This document shows positions 1 to 8,628 of a DNA stretch of 64,000 bases, in pieces. Under the pieces are notes generated by a model. That model was not told the origin of the DNA and searched no databases. It saw nothing but the letters and a program-made list of their open reading frames with translations. How positions within the stretch are numbered: the stretch's first letter is position 1; each line of letters begins with the position of its first letter. The DNA comes from JAABQG01 sp963726365 (GTDB lineage: Bacteria > Pseudomonadota > Gammaproteobacteria > Burkholderiales > Burkholderiaceae_C): positions 1 to 64,000 of the forward strand of contig CAVSCI010000012.1 of assembly GCA_963726365.1 (NCBI GenBank), given 5' to 3'. The translations under genes and the position numbers were made by a program.

Positions 1-68
1 TCAAACCACGCGCCATCCAGGCTCGCATTGAGCAGCATTTCGCCAGCAGCTTTAAGCTTTTCACCCAT
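1..68 (-). CDS. 5' end of an unidentified gene downstream of fdsA
   Basis: Only the first 22 codons are inside the window, reading MGEKLKAAGE and then MLLNASLDGAWF. The ATG at 68-66 lies 19 bases after the fdsA stop, with a purine-rich GGAGGGG between them, so it is probably the next gene of the formate dehydrogenase operon. This position often holds fdhD or fdsD, but the visible residues match neither as I remember them. No function is assigned. Confidence 0.45.
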   Translation of the reverse strand, partial: MGEKLKAAGEMLLNASLDGAWF

Positions 69-87
69 CACATCGCCCCATCCCCTC

Positions 88-2916
88 CTACACCCCCATC
101 ACCCGCACCGCGCAGTACTTGAACTCCGGAATCTTGCCAAACGGATCGAGTGCGGCGTTGGTCAACAGGTTGGCCGCGGCCTCCACATAGGCGAAGGGGA
201 TGAATACCGTGCCCGAGGGCGTGCCGTCGTCGCGTCGGGCCCGCAGCGTGACTTCGCCACGCCGGGAGGCCACGCGGACCGTGTCACCCGCCTGCAGTCC
301 CAGACGCGCCAGGTCGTCGCCGTTGAGGCTGGCGGTGGCGGACAGGCTCCAGCGCATCGAGCACTTCGCTGCGCCGGGTCATGCTGCCGGTGTGCCAGTG
401 TTCGAGCTGGCGGCCGGTGATCAGGACGAAGGGGTAGTCGGCATCCGGGCGTTCGTTGGCGGGGATGATGTCCACCGGCACCAGCTTCACGCGGCCGTCG
501 GGCGTGGGGAAGTGGTCGTGGAAGACGATGGGTTCGCCGGGGTCGTCTTCGGTCAGGCAGGGGTAGGTCACGCTGGACTCGCGCTGCAGGCGCTTCCAGG
601 TGATGCCGCCGATAGCGGTGCTCATGGCCTGCCGCATCTCGTCAAATACAATCTCCACGCCATGGTACCCAGCGTCTTCTGGGTGCTAGTTTGCTCTGGT
701 TTTCATAGTCCCAGTCCAACCCGATGCGCCGGGCGATCTGCTGGAGGATCCACAGGTCGGCGCGCGCGTCGCCGGGGGGCGTGAGCGCCTGGCGGCCCAG
801 TTGCACCATGCGGTCGGTGTTGCTGACGGTGCCGGTTTTCTCGGGCCAGGCGCTTGCCGGCAGCACCACGTCGGCCAGCCACGCGGTCTCTGTCAGGAAG
901 ATGTCCTGCACCACCAGGTGCTCCAGGCTGGCGAGGGCGTGGCGCGCGTGGTTCAGGTTGGGGTCGCTCATGGCGGGGTTCTCGCCCATGATGTACATGC
1001 CCGCGAATCTTGTGCGGGTCGGCCTCGGGCGCGAGGATCTTGTCCATGATCTCGACCACGGTGTAGCCGGGTTCCGGGTCGAGCTTCATGCCCCAGAAGT
1101 CCTCGAACCAGCCATGCGCGGCGGTGTCCGTGACGCGCTGGTAGTTGGGGTACATCATGGGGATCAGCCCGGCATCGCTGGCGCCCTGCACGTTGTTCTG
1201 CCCGCGCAGGGGGTGCAGGCCGGTGCCGGGGCGGCCGATCTGGCCGGTGATTGCCGCCAGCGCAATCAGGCAGCGCACGTTGTCGGTGCCGTGCACGTGC
1301 TGGCTCACGCCCATGCCCCACAGGATCATCGAGGCTTTGCTGGTGGCGTAGGCGCGCGCCACCTCGCGGATCGTCTCGGCCGCGATGCCGCAGATGGGGG
1401 CCATGGCTTCGGGGCTGTAGCCCTGCAGATTGGCCTTCAGCGCTGCAAAATTGTCCACGCGGTCATCGATGAAGGTGGCGTCGATCAGGTCTTCGCTCAC
1501 GATGACGTGCAGCATCGCGTTGAGCAGGGCCACGTCGGTGTCGGCCTTGAACTGCAGGGTGCGCCAGGTGTGCTGCGCCAGGTCGGTGCGGCGCGGGTCG
1601 GCAACGATGATTTTGGCGCCGCGCTGGGCGGCGTTCTTCATCCAGGTGGCGGCGACCGGGTGGTTGGCCGTGGGGTTGGAGCCGATCACGAAGATCAGGT
1701 CGGCGTGCTCCACGTCCCTGACCGGGTTGCTGACCGCGCCGGAGCCCACGCCCTCCAGCAACGCGGCGACGCTGGAGGCGTGGCACAGGCGGGTGCAGTG
1801 GTCCACGTTGTTGCTGCCGAAGCCGGTGCGCACCAGCTTCTGGAACAGGTAGGCCTCTTCGTTGCTGCCCTTCGCCGAACCGAAGCCGGCCAGGGCCTTC
1901 TTGCCATAGGTGTCGCGCAGGGCCTTGAGCGTGCCGGCGGCCCGGTCCAGCGCCTCGTCCCAGCTGGCTTCGCGGAAGACCTCGCTCCAGTGCAGGTCGC
2001 GGTGCAGGTGGGCGGGGTCTTTGGGCACGCCGGCCTTGCGGATCAGCGGCCGGGTCAGGCGCGCCGGGTGATGCGCGTAATCGAAGCCGAAGCGGCCCTT
2101 GACGCACAGGCGCCCTTCGTTGGCAGGGCCGTGGCGGCCGTCGACGCTGACGATCTGCTCGTCGCGCACGTTGTAGGTGATCAGGCAACCCACGCCGCAG
2201 AACGGGCAGACCGAATCCACCTGGCGGTCCACCGCCTGCGAGCCGATCCGGGTTTTGGGCATCAACGCGCCGGTGGGGCAGGCCTGAACGCATTCGCCAC
2301 AGGCCACGCAGGAGCTTTCACCCATCGGGTCGTCCAGGTCGAACACCACCTGGGTGTGCGCGCCGCGCCCGCTCATGCCGATCACGCCGTTGACCTGCAC
2401 TTCTCGGCAGGCGCGCACACAGCGGGTGCACTGGATGCATGCGTCCAGATTCACCGCCATGGCGGGATGGGACAGGTCTGGGGCTGGCTGCTCGCGGCGC
2501 AGGGCGGTCAGGGCCGGGCGCGGCGTGACGCCCTGGCGTGCGGCCCAGGCGCTGAGCTCGCCATGGGGTTGCCCGGCGTTGTCGCCGTTCCACTTGTGGC
2601 CCGGCTCCGGCAGGTCGGCCAGCAACAGCTCCAGCACCATCTCCTGGCTCTTGCGGACGCGCGGGCTTTGCGCGCGCACCTTCTGGCCCGGCGCGGGCGT
2701 ACGGCAGCAACTGGGGGCGAGCGTGCGCTCACCTTCGATTTCCACCACGCAGGCGCGGCAGTTGCCGTCGGCGCGCAGGCCGTCGCTGTGGCACAGGTGG
2801 GGTATCAGCACGCCGTGGCGGCGCGCGGCAGACCAGATGGTTTCACCGGGCTGGGCGGTGACGAGTTCGTCGTCAAGCTCGAAGGCAATGCCGGGGTCGT
2901 TGGGCGGTGCGCTCAT
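88..2916 (-). CDS. fdsA: Formate dehydrogenase alpha subunit FdsA, frame disrupted
   Basis: Catalytic subunit of a cytoplasmic NAD-dependent formate dehydrogenase carrying bis-MGD molybdenum or tungsten; it oxidises formate to CO2. In order it has a plant-type [2Fe-2S] domain (Cys42, 53, 56, 70), two 4Cys clusters (CIQCTRCVRAC and CVACGECVQAC), a CPFCGVGC cluster, then the molybdopterin domain with the metal-ligand Cys in CTRLCHASSV. The ATG overlaps the fdsGB stop (ATGA), so the two are coupled. The frame is broken three times: an extra base in a G run near 1000, a 43-bp repeat inserted at 661-703, and an extra base near 345. Removing all three restores about 927 codons, close to the 950-990 of the family. 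The C-terminal molybdopterin-binding part is recognisable in each successive frame. Identity is sure; function in this strain is not. Confidence 0.9.
661..706. repeat. Dispersed short repeat inserted inside fdsA
   Basis: A 43-bp segment bounded by ATG on both sides separates the codons for LDWDY from those for GVEIVFDEM, which should be adjacent. Read on the minus strand it contains AGCAAAC, then ACCC, then ACGCTGGGT. This is the same core order as the other dispersed repeat copies in this window. Because 43 is not a multiple of 3, it shifts the fdsA frame. Confidence 0.6.
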
Positions 2917-4782
2917 GGGGCAAGCTCCGGGCGGGTGGTGGGCGCGGTCCCCGCGACGGCGGCGCCTTTGCCGCCGGGTTGGGGCAGGTCGCCGCGCCAG
3001 GTGCCTTCGCCCACCTCGTGCGCAAAGTATTTGTGCATGCAGCGGATCGGGTTGGGCGCGGCCTGGCCCAGGCCGCAGATGGACGCGTCGCCCATCACCA
3101 GGGCCAGGTCGTCCAGCGTTTCGGCGTCCCAGTGCTCGGCCTCCATGAGCTGCGCGGCCTTGGCCGTGCCGACCCGACACGGCGTGCATTGGCCGCAGCT
3201 CTCATCGGCCAGGAAGCGCATCACGTTCAGCGCGGCGTCGCGGGCACGGTCGTGCTGGCTGAGCACGATGACGGCCGCCGAGCCGATGAAGCAGCCGTAG
3301 GGCTGCAGGGTGTCGAAGTCCAGCGGCACATCGGCCAGGCTCGCGGGCAGGATGCCGCCGCTGGCGCCGCCGGGCAGGTAGGCATAGAGCGCGTGGCCCT
3401 CGGCCATGCCGCCGCAGTATTCGGTTATGAGTTCGCGCAGCGTGATGCCCGCGGGCGCCAGCTTGACGCCAGGCTGCTTCACGCGGCCGCTGACGCTGAA
3501 AGACCGCAGGCCCTTGGCGCCCGTGGCGGCCGTGGCCCGAAAACCAGTCGGGGCCCTTCTCCACGATGTCACGCACCCAGAACAGCGTTTCGAAGTTGTG
3601 CTCCAGCGTGGGCCGCCCGAACAGCCCCACCTGGGCGATGTAGGGCGGGCGCATGCGGGGTTCGCCGCGCCTGCCTTCGATGCTTTCGAGCATGGCGGAC
3701 TCTTCGCCGCAGATGTAGGCGCCCGCACCCCGGCGCAGCTCGATGTGCGGCAGCGGACACGGCGGGTTGGCCATCAGGGCGGCGAGTTCATGTTGCAGCA
3801 GCCGGCGGCAATCGTGGTATTCGTCGCGCAGGTAGATGTAGACGGCTTCGGTGCCCACGACCTGGGCGGCGATCAGCAGTCCTTCGAGGAAGCGGTGCGG
3901 GTCGCGCTCCAGGTAATGGCGGTCCTTGAAGGTGCCGGGCTCGCCCTCATCGATGTTGACGGCCATCAGCCGGGGGGCGGGCTGCTCGCGCACGATGCGC
4001 CACTTGCGCCCGGCCGGAAAACCTGCGCCGCCCAGGCCGCGCAGGCCCGCGTGCTCCAGCGCAGCCAGAACGGCGTCGGCCTCGTGCTCGCCGTTGACCA
4101 CGGCGGCGGCGAGGCTGTAGCCGCCTTGCGCACGGTAGTCTTCGTAAGCTACTGTATTGATAGCTATCTGTGTCCATTCGACGCTGGGGAACGCCTTATT
4201 TTGTTCAAAAACCTCGCTGCGCAAGCCCTCAGGCATGCCCGCTGTGTTGCTCTGAGCGCCCAAGGCCTTCACCGCTGCTTCCACGGACGCTGGCGTGGCC
4301 AAGGGCAGGGCCTGCTGACCGGCCAGCACGGCGGGCGCCTGCTCGCAACGGCCGATGCACGGCGCCTGGACCACGCGCACCGCTGCGCCCAGCAGCGCGG
4401 GCAGGCGCGCAAGCAGCTCGCGCGCGCCCGCCATCTCGCAGCTCAGCCCGTTGCACACCCGCACGGTAAGCGCGGGGGCCGTGGCGTCATCCTTGAGGAT
4501 CTCGAAGTGGTGATAGAAGCTGGCCACCTCGAAGACCTCGACCAGGGCTAAGCGCATCTCGGCGGCCAGGGCCACAAGGTGGCGCTCGAAGAGGCCGTGG
4601 AAGGCGTCGTTCAGTGCGTGCAGGTGCTCGATCAGCAGATCGCGCCGGTGGCCACCGGGCGGTGCCAGGCCGATGAGGGCGCGGACGTCGCGCAGCGCGG
4701 CGGCCTCGGGCTGACGGCCCTTGAGCTGCCCGCGCGGCGGGGGCCGCACAACGCGGATCGGCTGAACTGAATGTTTTTCCAT
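2913..4782 (-). CDS. fdsB: Fused FdsG-FdsB subunit of NAD-linked formate dehydrogenase, one frameshift
   Basis: Diaphorase subunit that passes electrons from FdsA to NAD. Residues 1-165 are a NuoE/FdsG domain with [2Fe-2S] ligands Cys110, 115, 142 and 146. After a linker comes a NuoF/FdsB domain with an FMN/NADH-binding glycine-rich stretch (GLGGAGFPAGRKW), YICGEESAM, and a C-terminal [4Fe-4S] site (SCGQCTPC plus a later SICGLGQ). Fused FdsG-FdsB is known, for example in Methylobacterium FDH1, while many proteobacteria have separate genes. The linker (residues about 192-212) is coded by a copy of the dispersed repeat. One extra base in a G run near 3521 breaks the frame between WFSGHGRHG and AKGLRSFSVSGR. 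The start ATG at 4782 faces the hut promoter region, and the stop overlaps the fdsA start. Confidence 0.9.
4146..4208. repeat. Dispersed short repeat coding the FdsG-FdsB linker
   Basis: On the plus strand this reads GATAGCTAT, then GTCCATTCGACGCTGGGGAA, then GCCTTATTTT. That is the core of the window's dispersed repeat family. It stays open in frame and codes for residues about 192-212 of the fused protein, exactly between the two domains. Confidence 0.6.
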
Positions 4783-4935
4783 GGGTGCAAGCCTAGCGGA
4801 TCAGGACGCGGGTGCAAACCCACCCCGGGAGAAAGATACAGACCGATACGGCACCGGCCCACAAGCGATGCGAACTGCGCGGCGGACGTCACTTGGCCCG
4901 GGAATTGCATGCTCATCGCCCGTCATCGACCTTAC

Positions 4936-4947
4936 CTGTATAGACAG
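4936..4947. promoter_or_regulatory. Putative HutC operator, fds-proximal
   Basis: CTGTATAGACAG is a near-perfect palindrome with TGTATA and AGACAG arms. It is nearly identical to the sites at 5057-5070 and 8606-8619 and resembles the TGTATA/TATACA operators known for HutC-type GntR regulators. It lies 154 bases upstream of the fdsGB start, in the 376-base gap between fds and the hut importer, so it could serve the formate dehydrogenase promoter. Confidence 0.6.
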
Positions 4948-5056
4948 TCAAAACCCGGTCATTATTCCCCATTCCATGCACCAACAATGGGATGTATGGA
5001 GCCAGGAGCCCTGAAATCGAAGGCTCCGCCGACCCAGTTTGGGGATTAGGGTTTAT

Positions 5057-5070
5057 CCTGTATAGACAGG
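5057..5070. promoter_or_regulatory. Putative HutC operator, hut importer-proximal
   Basis: CCTGTATAGACAGG is the best of three matching palindromes. It contains a -10-like TATAGA (5061-5066) and lies about 90 bases before the binding-protein start, where a repressor would block a promoter. The rest of the 4783-5158 gap shows no gene. Confidence 0.7.
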
Positions 5071-5158
5071 TTTGCGTTCGTTGGCACAATCAGCTTGCCA
5101 GGCATCGCGCACAAGGTTCCTGGAAGTTAATCAACTCTTTAACCGACCGGAGAATGTG

Positions 5159-6127
5159 ATGGGCATGACTATTTTCAAGAAGACAGCAACGCTGCTGGCC
5201 GTGGGCGCTTGCCTGGCGGGCCTGGGCGCGCCAGCCGCCGCGCAAGACACCAAGGTGGTGATCGGCATGTCCGGCTGGACCGGTTTTGCCCCGCTGACCT
5301 TGGCCGACAAGGCCGGCCTGTTCAAGAAGCAGGGGCTGGATGTCGAGATCAAGATGATCCCGCAAAAGGACCGCCACCTGGCGCTTGCCGCCAAGGCCAT
5401 CCAGTGCGCCGCCACCACCGTGGAGACCCACGTCGCCTGGAACACCAATGGCGTGCCCATCGTGCAGATCGTCCAGCTCGACAAGTCCTACGGCGCCGAT
5501 GGCATTGCGGTGCGCGGCGATATCAAGGGTTTTGCCGACCTCAAGGGCAAGACCATCGGCGTGGACGCGCCCGGCACAGCGCCTTATTTCGGCTTGGCAT
5601 GGATGCTGAGCAAGAACGGCATGAGCCTGAAGGACGTGAAAACCACCACGCTCAGCCCGCAGGCTGCGGCGCAGGCTTTCGTGGCCGGGCAGAACGATGC
5701 GGCCATGACCTACGAGCCCTACCTGTCCACCGTTCGCGACAACCCCGCATCGGGCAAGATCCTGGCCACCACGCTGGACTACCCGATGGTGATGGACACG
5801 CTGGGCTGCGCACCCGACTGGCTCAAGGCCAACCCGAAGGCGGCGCAAGGTCTGGTCAATGCGTACTTCGATGCCCTGGCCATGATCAAGGCCGACCCGG
5901 TCAAGTCCAACGAGATCATGGGCGCTGCCGTCAAGCAAAGCGGCGAGGCCTTTGCCAAGTCGTCCTCATTCCTGCGCTGGCAGGACAAGGCCGCCAACCA
6001 GAAGTTCTTTGCCGGCGAACTGCAGGCCTTCATGAAGGATGCTTCCAAGATCCTGCTGGAAGCCGGCGTGATCCGCAAGGCACCGGAAGACTTCGCCGTG
6101 ATGTACGACGCCAGCTTCATCAAGTAA
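5159..6127 (+). CDS. ABC transporter periplasmic binding protein (NMT1/SsuA-like), hut-linked
   Basis: Solute-binding protein of an importer encoded by three adjacent genes. The N-terminus is a standard Sec signal (MGMTIFKKTATLL, hydrophobic core, cleavage after APAAA-Q); the mature part has the NMT1/SsuA-type fold seen in nitrate, taurine and thiamine-precursor importers. The ATG at 5159 has GGAG six bases upstream. It is preceded by a HutC-like operator and followed by permease, ATPase and hutC, so histidine, urocanate or a related imidazole is the likely substrate. That substrate is inferred from context, not seen in the protein. An upstream in-frame start would add 29 residues and spoil the signal peptide. 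Confidence 0.85.
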   Translation: MGMTIFKKTATLLAVGACLAGLGAPAAAQDTKVVIGMSGWTGFAPLTLADKAGLFKKQGLDVEIKMIPQKDRHLALAAKAIQCAATTVETHVAWNTNGVPIVQIVQLDKSYGADGIAVRGDIKGFADLKGKTIGVDAPGTAPYFGLAWMLSKNGMSLKDVKTTTLSPQAAAQAFVAGQNDAAMTYEPYLSTVRDNPASGKILATTLDYPMVMDTLGCAPDWLKANPKAAQGLVNAYFDALAMIKADPVKSNEIMGAAVKQSGEAFAKSSSFLRWQDKAANQKFFAGELQAFMKDASKILLEAGVIRKAPEDFAVMYDASFIK

Positions 6128-6131
6128 GCCC

Positions 6132-6965
6132 ATGAACACCGCACCCGCGATGCCGGTACCGCCGGCCCCGGCGCGGCCACGGCGTCGCGCGCTGGCTCCC
6201 CTGGAGCCGGTGAGTCCGCGCGCGCAGTGGCTGCTGGGCCTGGGATTCTTCGTGCTCTTCTTTACGGTCTGGGGCGTCTTCACCCTGGGCGGTTACGTCT
6301 CGCCCACCTTTCTGGCCAGTCCGGTGACCATGGCGCGCGAAGGCTGGCTGCTGTTCACCGAGTTCAACTTCATCCACGACATCGGCATGACGGTGTCGCG
6401 GGTGTTCGGCGGCTTCGTGCTGGCGACGCTCATCGCCGTGCCGCTGGGCATCGCCATGGGGGCGCACAAGGGCATCGAGGCGTTCCTGGAGCCCTTCGTC
6501 TCGTTCTGCCGCTACCTGCCGGCGTCGGCCTTCATTCCACTGCTGATCCTGTGGGCCGGCATCGGCGAGATGCAGAAGGTGCTGGTGATCTTCATCGGCT
6601 CGGTGTTCCAGATCCTGCTGATGGTCGCGGTGAGCGTGGGCTCGGCGCGCAAGGACCTGGTGGAGGCGGCCTACACGCTGGGCGCGCAACCGCCGGGCAT
6701 CGTCAAGCGGGTGCTGATCCCTGGCGCGGCGCCCGAGATCGCCGAAATCCTGCGGCTCGTGCTGGGCTGGGCCTGGACCTATGTCATCGTCGCCGAGCTG
6801 ATCGGCTCGTCCTCGGGCATCGGCCACATGATCACCGACAGCCAGTCGCTGCTCAACACCGGCCAGATCATCTTCGGCATCATCGTCATCGGCCTGATCG
6901 GCCTGATATCGGACTTTGCCTTCAAGGCGCTGAACCGCCGCCTGTTCGCCTGGAGCTCCCTGTGA
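6132..6965 (+). CDS. ABC transporter permease (TauC/SsuC type), hut-linked
   Basis: Inner-membrane permease of the Binding-protein-dependent transport family, 277 residues. After a proline/arginine-rich cytoplasmic tail it has about six hydrophobic helices. The coupling-loop EAA motif appears as EAAYTLGAQPPGIVKRVLIP. It starts 4 bases after the binding-protein stop, and its own stop overlaps the GTG start of the ATPase, so the three are one operon. TauC/SsuC-type permeases normally pair with NMT1-type binding proteins, as here. Confidence 0.88.
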   Translation: MNTAPAMPVPPAPARPRRRALAPLEPVSPRAQWLLGLGFFVLFFTVWGVFTLGGYVSPTFLASPVTMAREGWLLFTEFNFIHDIGMTVSRVFGGFVLATLIAVPLGIAMGAHKGIEAFLEPFVSFCRYLPASAFIPLLILWAGIGEMQKVLVIFIGSVFQILLMVAVSVGSARKDLVEAAYTLGAQPPGIVKRVLIPGAAPEIAEILRLVLGWAWTYVIVAELIGSSSGIGHMITDSQSLLNTGQIIFGIIVIGLIGLISDFAFKALNRRLFAWSSL

Positions 6966-7744
6966 AGAACCAACTCTCGATCCGGGGTGTCTCAAGGGTC
7001 TTCACCAGCCCCAAGGGCAAGCAGACCCAGGCCCTCACACCCGTCGACTTCGACGTCCGGGAAAACGACTTCGTGACCATCCTCGGTCCCTCGGGCTGCG
7101 GGAAGTCGACCTTGCTGCGCATCGTGGCCGGTCTCGACCACCCCACGGCCGGAACCGTGCTGCTTGACGGCCAGAAGGTGGAAGGCCCGGGGGCCGACCG
7201 CGGCATGGTGTTCCAGAGCTACACGCTGTTTCCCTGGCTCAGCATCGAGCAGAACATCCGCTTCGGCCTGCGCGAGCGTGGCATGCCCGAGGCGCAGCAG
7301 AAGGAACGCGCCGACTACTTCATTGCGAAAGTCGGCTTGCGCGGTTTCGAGCACCACTTTCCCAAGCAGCTCTCGGGTGGCATGCAGCAGCGCACCGCGA
7401 TCGCGCGCGCGCTGGCCAACGACCCCAAAATACTGCTGCTCGACGAGCCCTTTGGCGCGCTGGACAACCAGACCCGGGTGCTGATGCAGGAGCTCTTGCT
7501 GGGCATCTGGGAGTCGGCGCAGAAGACCGTTCTGTTCGTGACGCACGACATCGACGAGGCCATCTTCATGGCCAATCGCGTGGCGGTGTTCAGCGCCCGG
7601 CCCGGCCGCATCAAGACCGAGCTGGCGGTGAATTTCCCGCACCCTCGCCACTACACCCTCAAGACCTCGCCAGAGTTCATGGCCATCAAGGCGCAGCTGA
7701 CCGAAGAGATCCGCGCCGAGTCGATGGCGGCGGACGTGCATTGA
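6962..7744 (+). CDS. ABC transporter ATP-binding protein, hut-linked
   Basis: Cytoplasmic ATPase driving the importer, 260 residues. Walker A is GPSGCGKST, the signature is LSGGMQQRTAIARAL, Walker B is ILLLDEPFGALD, and the switch histidine is in FVTHDIDEA. The start is the GTG at 6962, overlapping the permease stop (GTGA); frames further upstream overlap the permease and are not used. hutC follows directly, so importer and repressor probably share one transcript. Confidence 0.9.
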   Translation: MKNQLSIRGVSRVFTSPKGKQTQALTPVDFDVRENDFVTILGPSGCGKSTLLRIVAGLDHPTAGTVLLDGQKVEGPGADRGMVFQSYTLFPWLSIEQNIRFGLRERGMPEAQQKERADYFIAKVGLRGFEHHFPKQLSGGMQQRTAIARALANDPKILLLDEPFGALDNQTRVLMQELLLGIWESAQKTVLFVTHDIDEAIFMANRVAVFSARPGRIKTELAVNFPHPRHYTLKTSPEFMAIKAQLTEEIRAESMAADVH

Positions 7745-7764
7745 AACCTGGGCGACCCGACACC

Positions 7765-8568
7765 ATGGCCACCCCTGTATCGGCACCGTTTTCACGCGCA
7801 CGCGCCACCCCGGTGGCGCGCGCGAAGGCGCAGGCCGACGCCTCCAGCGGCACCGCGCTCTACCAGCAGATCAAGGACTTCGTGGCCGGAGCCATACAGG
7901 ACGGGCGCTGGACGGCCGGCGACCGCCTGCCCTCGGAGAACGACCTGGTGCAGCAGTTCGGGGTCTCGCGCATGACGGTCAACCGCGCGCTGCGCGAGTT
8001 GCTGGAGCAGGGGCGCATCCGCCGGGTGGCCGGCGTCGGCAGCTTCGTGGCCGAAGACAAGCCCCGATCGCACCTGCTGCGCATCGCCAGTCTGGCCCAG
8101 GACATCCGTTCACGAGGGCATGACTACAGCTGTGAGGTCATCGTCGTGGAACGCATTTCCGCCACGCTGGAAACCGCCGCGGCCCTGGGGCTGCATACCG
8201 GCGCCTCGGTGTTTCACAGCGTGTGCCTGCACAAGGAAGACGGGGTGCCCGTGCAGCTGGAAGACCGCTACGTCAATCCGGCGATGGTCCCCGGCTTTGC
8301 CCAGCAGGATTTTTCGCAGGAGCAACCCTCAGACTTCCTGGTGCGCACCGTGCTCTTCGATCAGATGGAACATGTGGTCGACGCCGTGTTGCCCACACCG
8401 GAGCAGGCCAGCTTGTTGCAGATGGAGCCGGGCCAGCCCTGCCTGCTGTTGACCCGGCGTACCTGGCAGCGCGAGGTGCCCATCACCATCGTTCGCATGT
8501 TGCATCCCGGTGCGCGCTACCGGCTGGGCAGCCGCTTCCGCACCGACGGCAACGCCCTGGCCAGCTAG
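7765..8568 (+). CDS. hutC: Histidine utilisation repressor HutC (GntR family)
   Basis: GntR/HutC transcriptional repressor of histidine catabolism; in known systems urocanate is the inducer. It has an N-terminal winged helix (ALYQQIKDFV, then RLPSENDLVQQFGVSRMTVN and RALRELLEQGRIRR) and a C-terminal UTRA effector domain ending in ITIVRMLHPGARYRLGSRF. Length is about 267 residues, slightly over the family average because of a basic N-terminal tail. The ATG at 7765 is preferred; a TTG at 7741 would overlap the ATPase stop. It is the obvious candidate to bind the three TGTATA-type palindromes in this window, including one 38 bases after its own stop. Confidence 0.93.
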   Translation: MATPVSAPFSRARATPVARAKAQADASSGTALYQQIKDFVAGAIQDGRWTAGDRLPSENDLVQQFGVSRMTVNRALRELLEQGRIRRVAGVGSFVAEDKPRSHLLRIASLAQDIRSRGHDYSCEVIVVERISATLETAAALGLHTGASVFHSVCLHKEDGVPVQLEDRYVNPAMVPGFAQQDFSQEQPSDFLVRTVLFDQMEHVVDAVLPTPEQASLLQMEPGQPCLLLTRRTWQREVPITIVRMLHPGARYRLGSRFRTDGNALAS

Positions 8569-8605
8569 GGCCCGGCGCCTGCATTGAATTCAGCCACAGC
8601 CACTA

Positions 8606-8619
8606 CTTGTCTATACAGG
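8606..8619. promoter_or_regulatory. Putative HutC operator before hutH
   Basis: CTTGTCTATACAGG is the reverse-orientation match of the two palindromes at 4.9-5.1 kb. It lies 10 bases before the hutH ATG and contains a -10-like TATACA, so a bound repressor would block a hutHUDIFG promoter or hutH translation start. Confidence 0.7.
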
Positions 8620-8628
8620 AACATACCA

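Noticed and set aside
1750..1850. Selenocysteine in FdsA
   Set aside because: The metal-ligand position is an ordinary Cys codon in CTRLCHASSV, and the frame breaks are elsewhere.
724..3300. 858-codon open frame opposite fdsA
   Set aside because: Antisense shadow of a recognised gene; composition is not protein-like and it spans the fdsB-fdsA junction.
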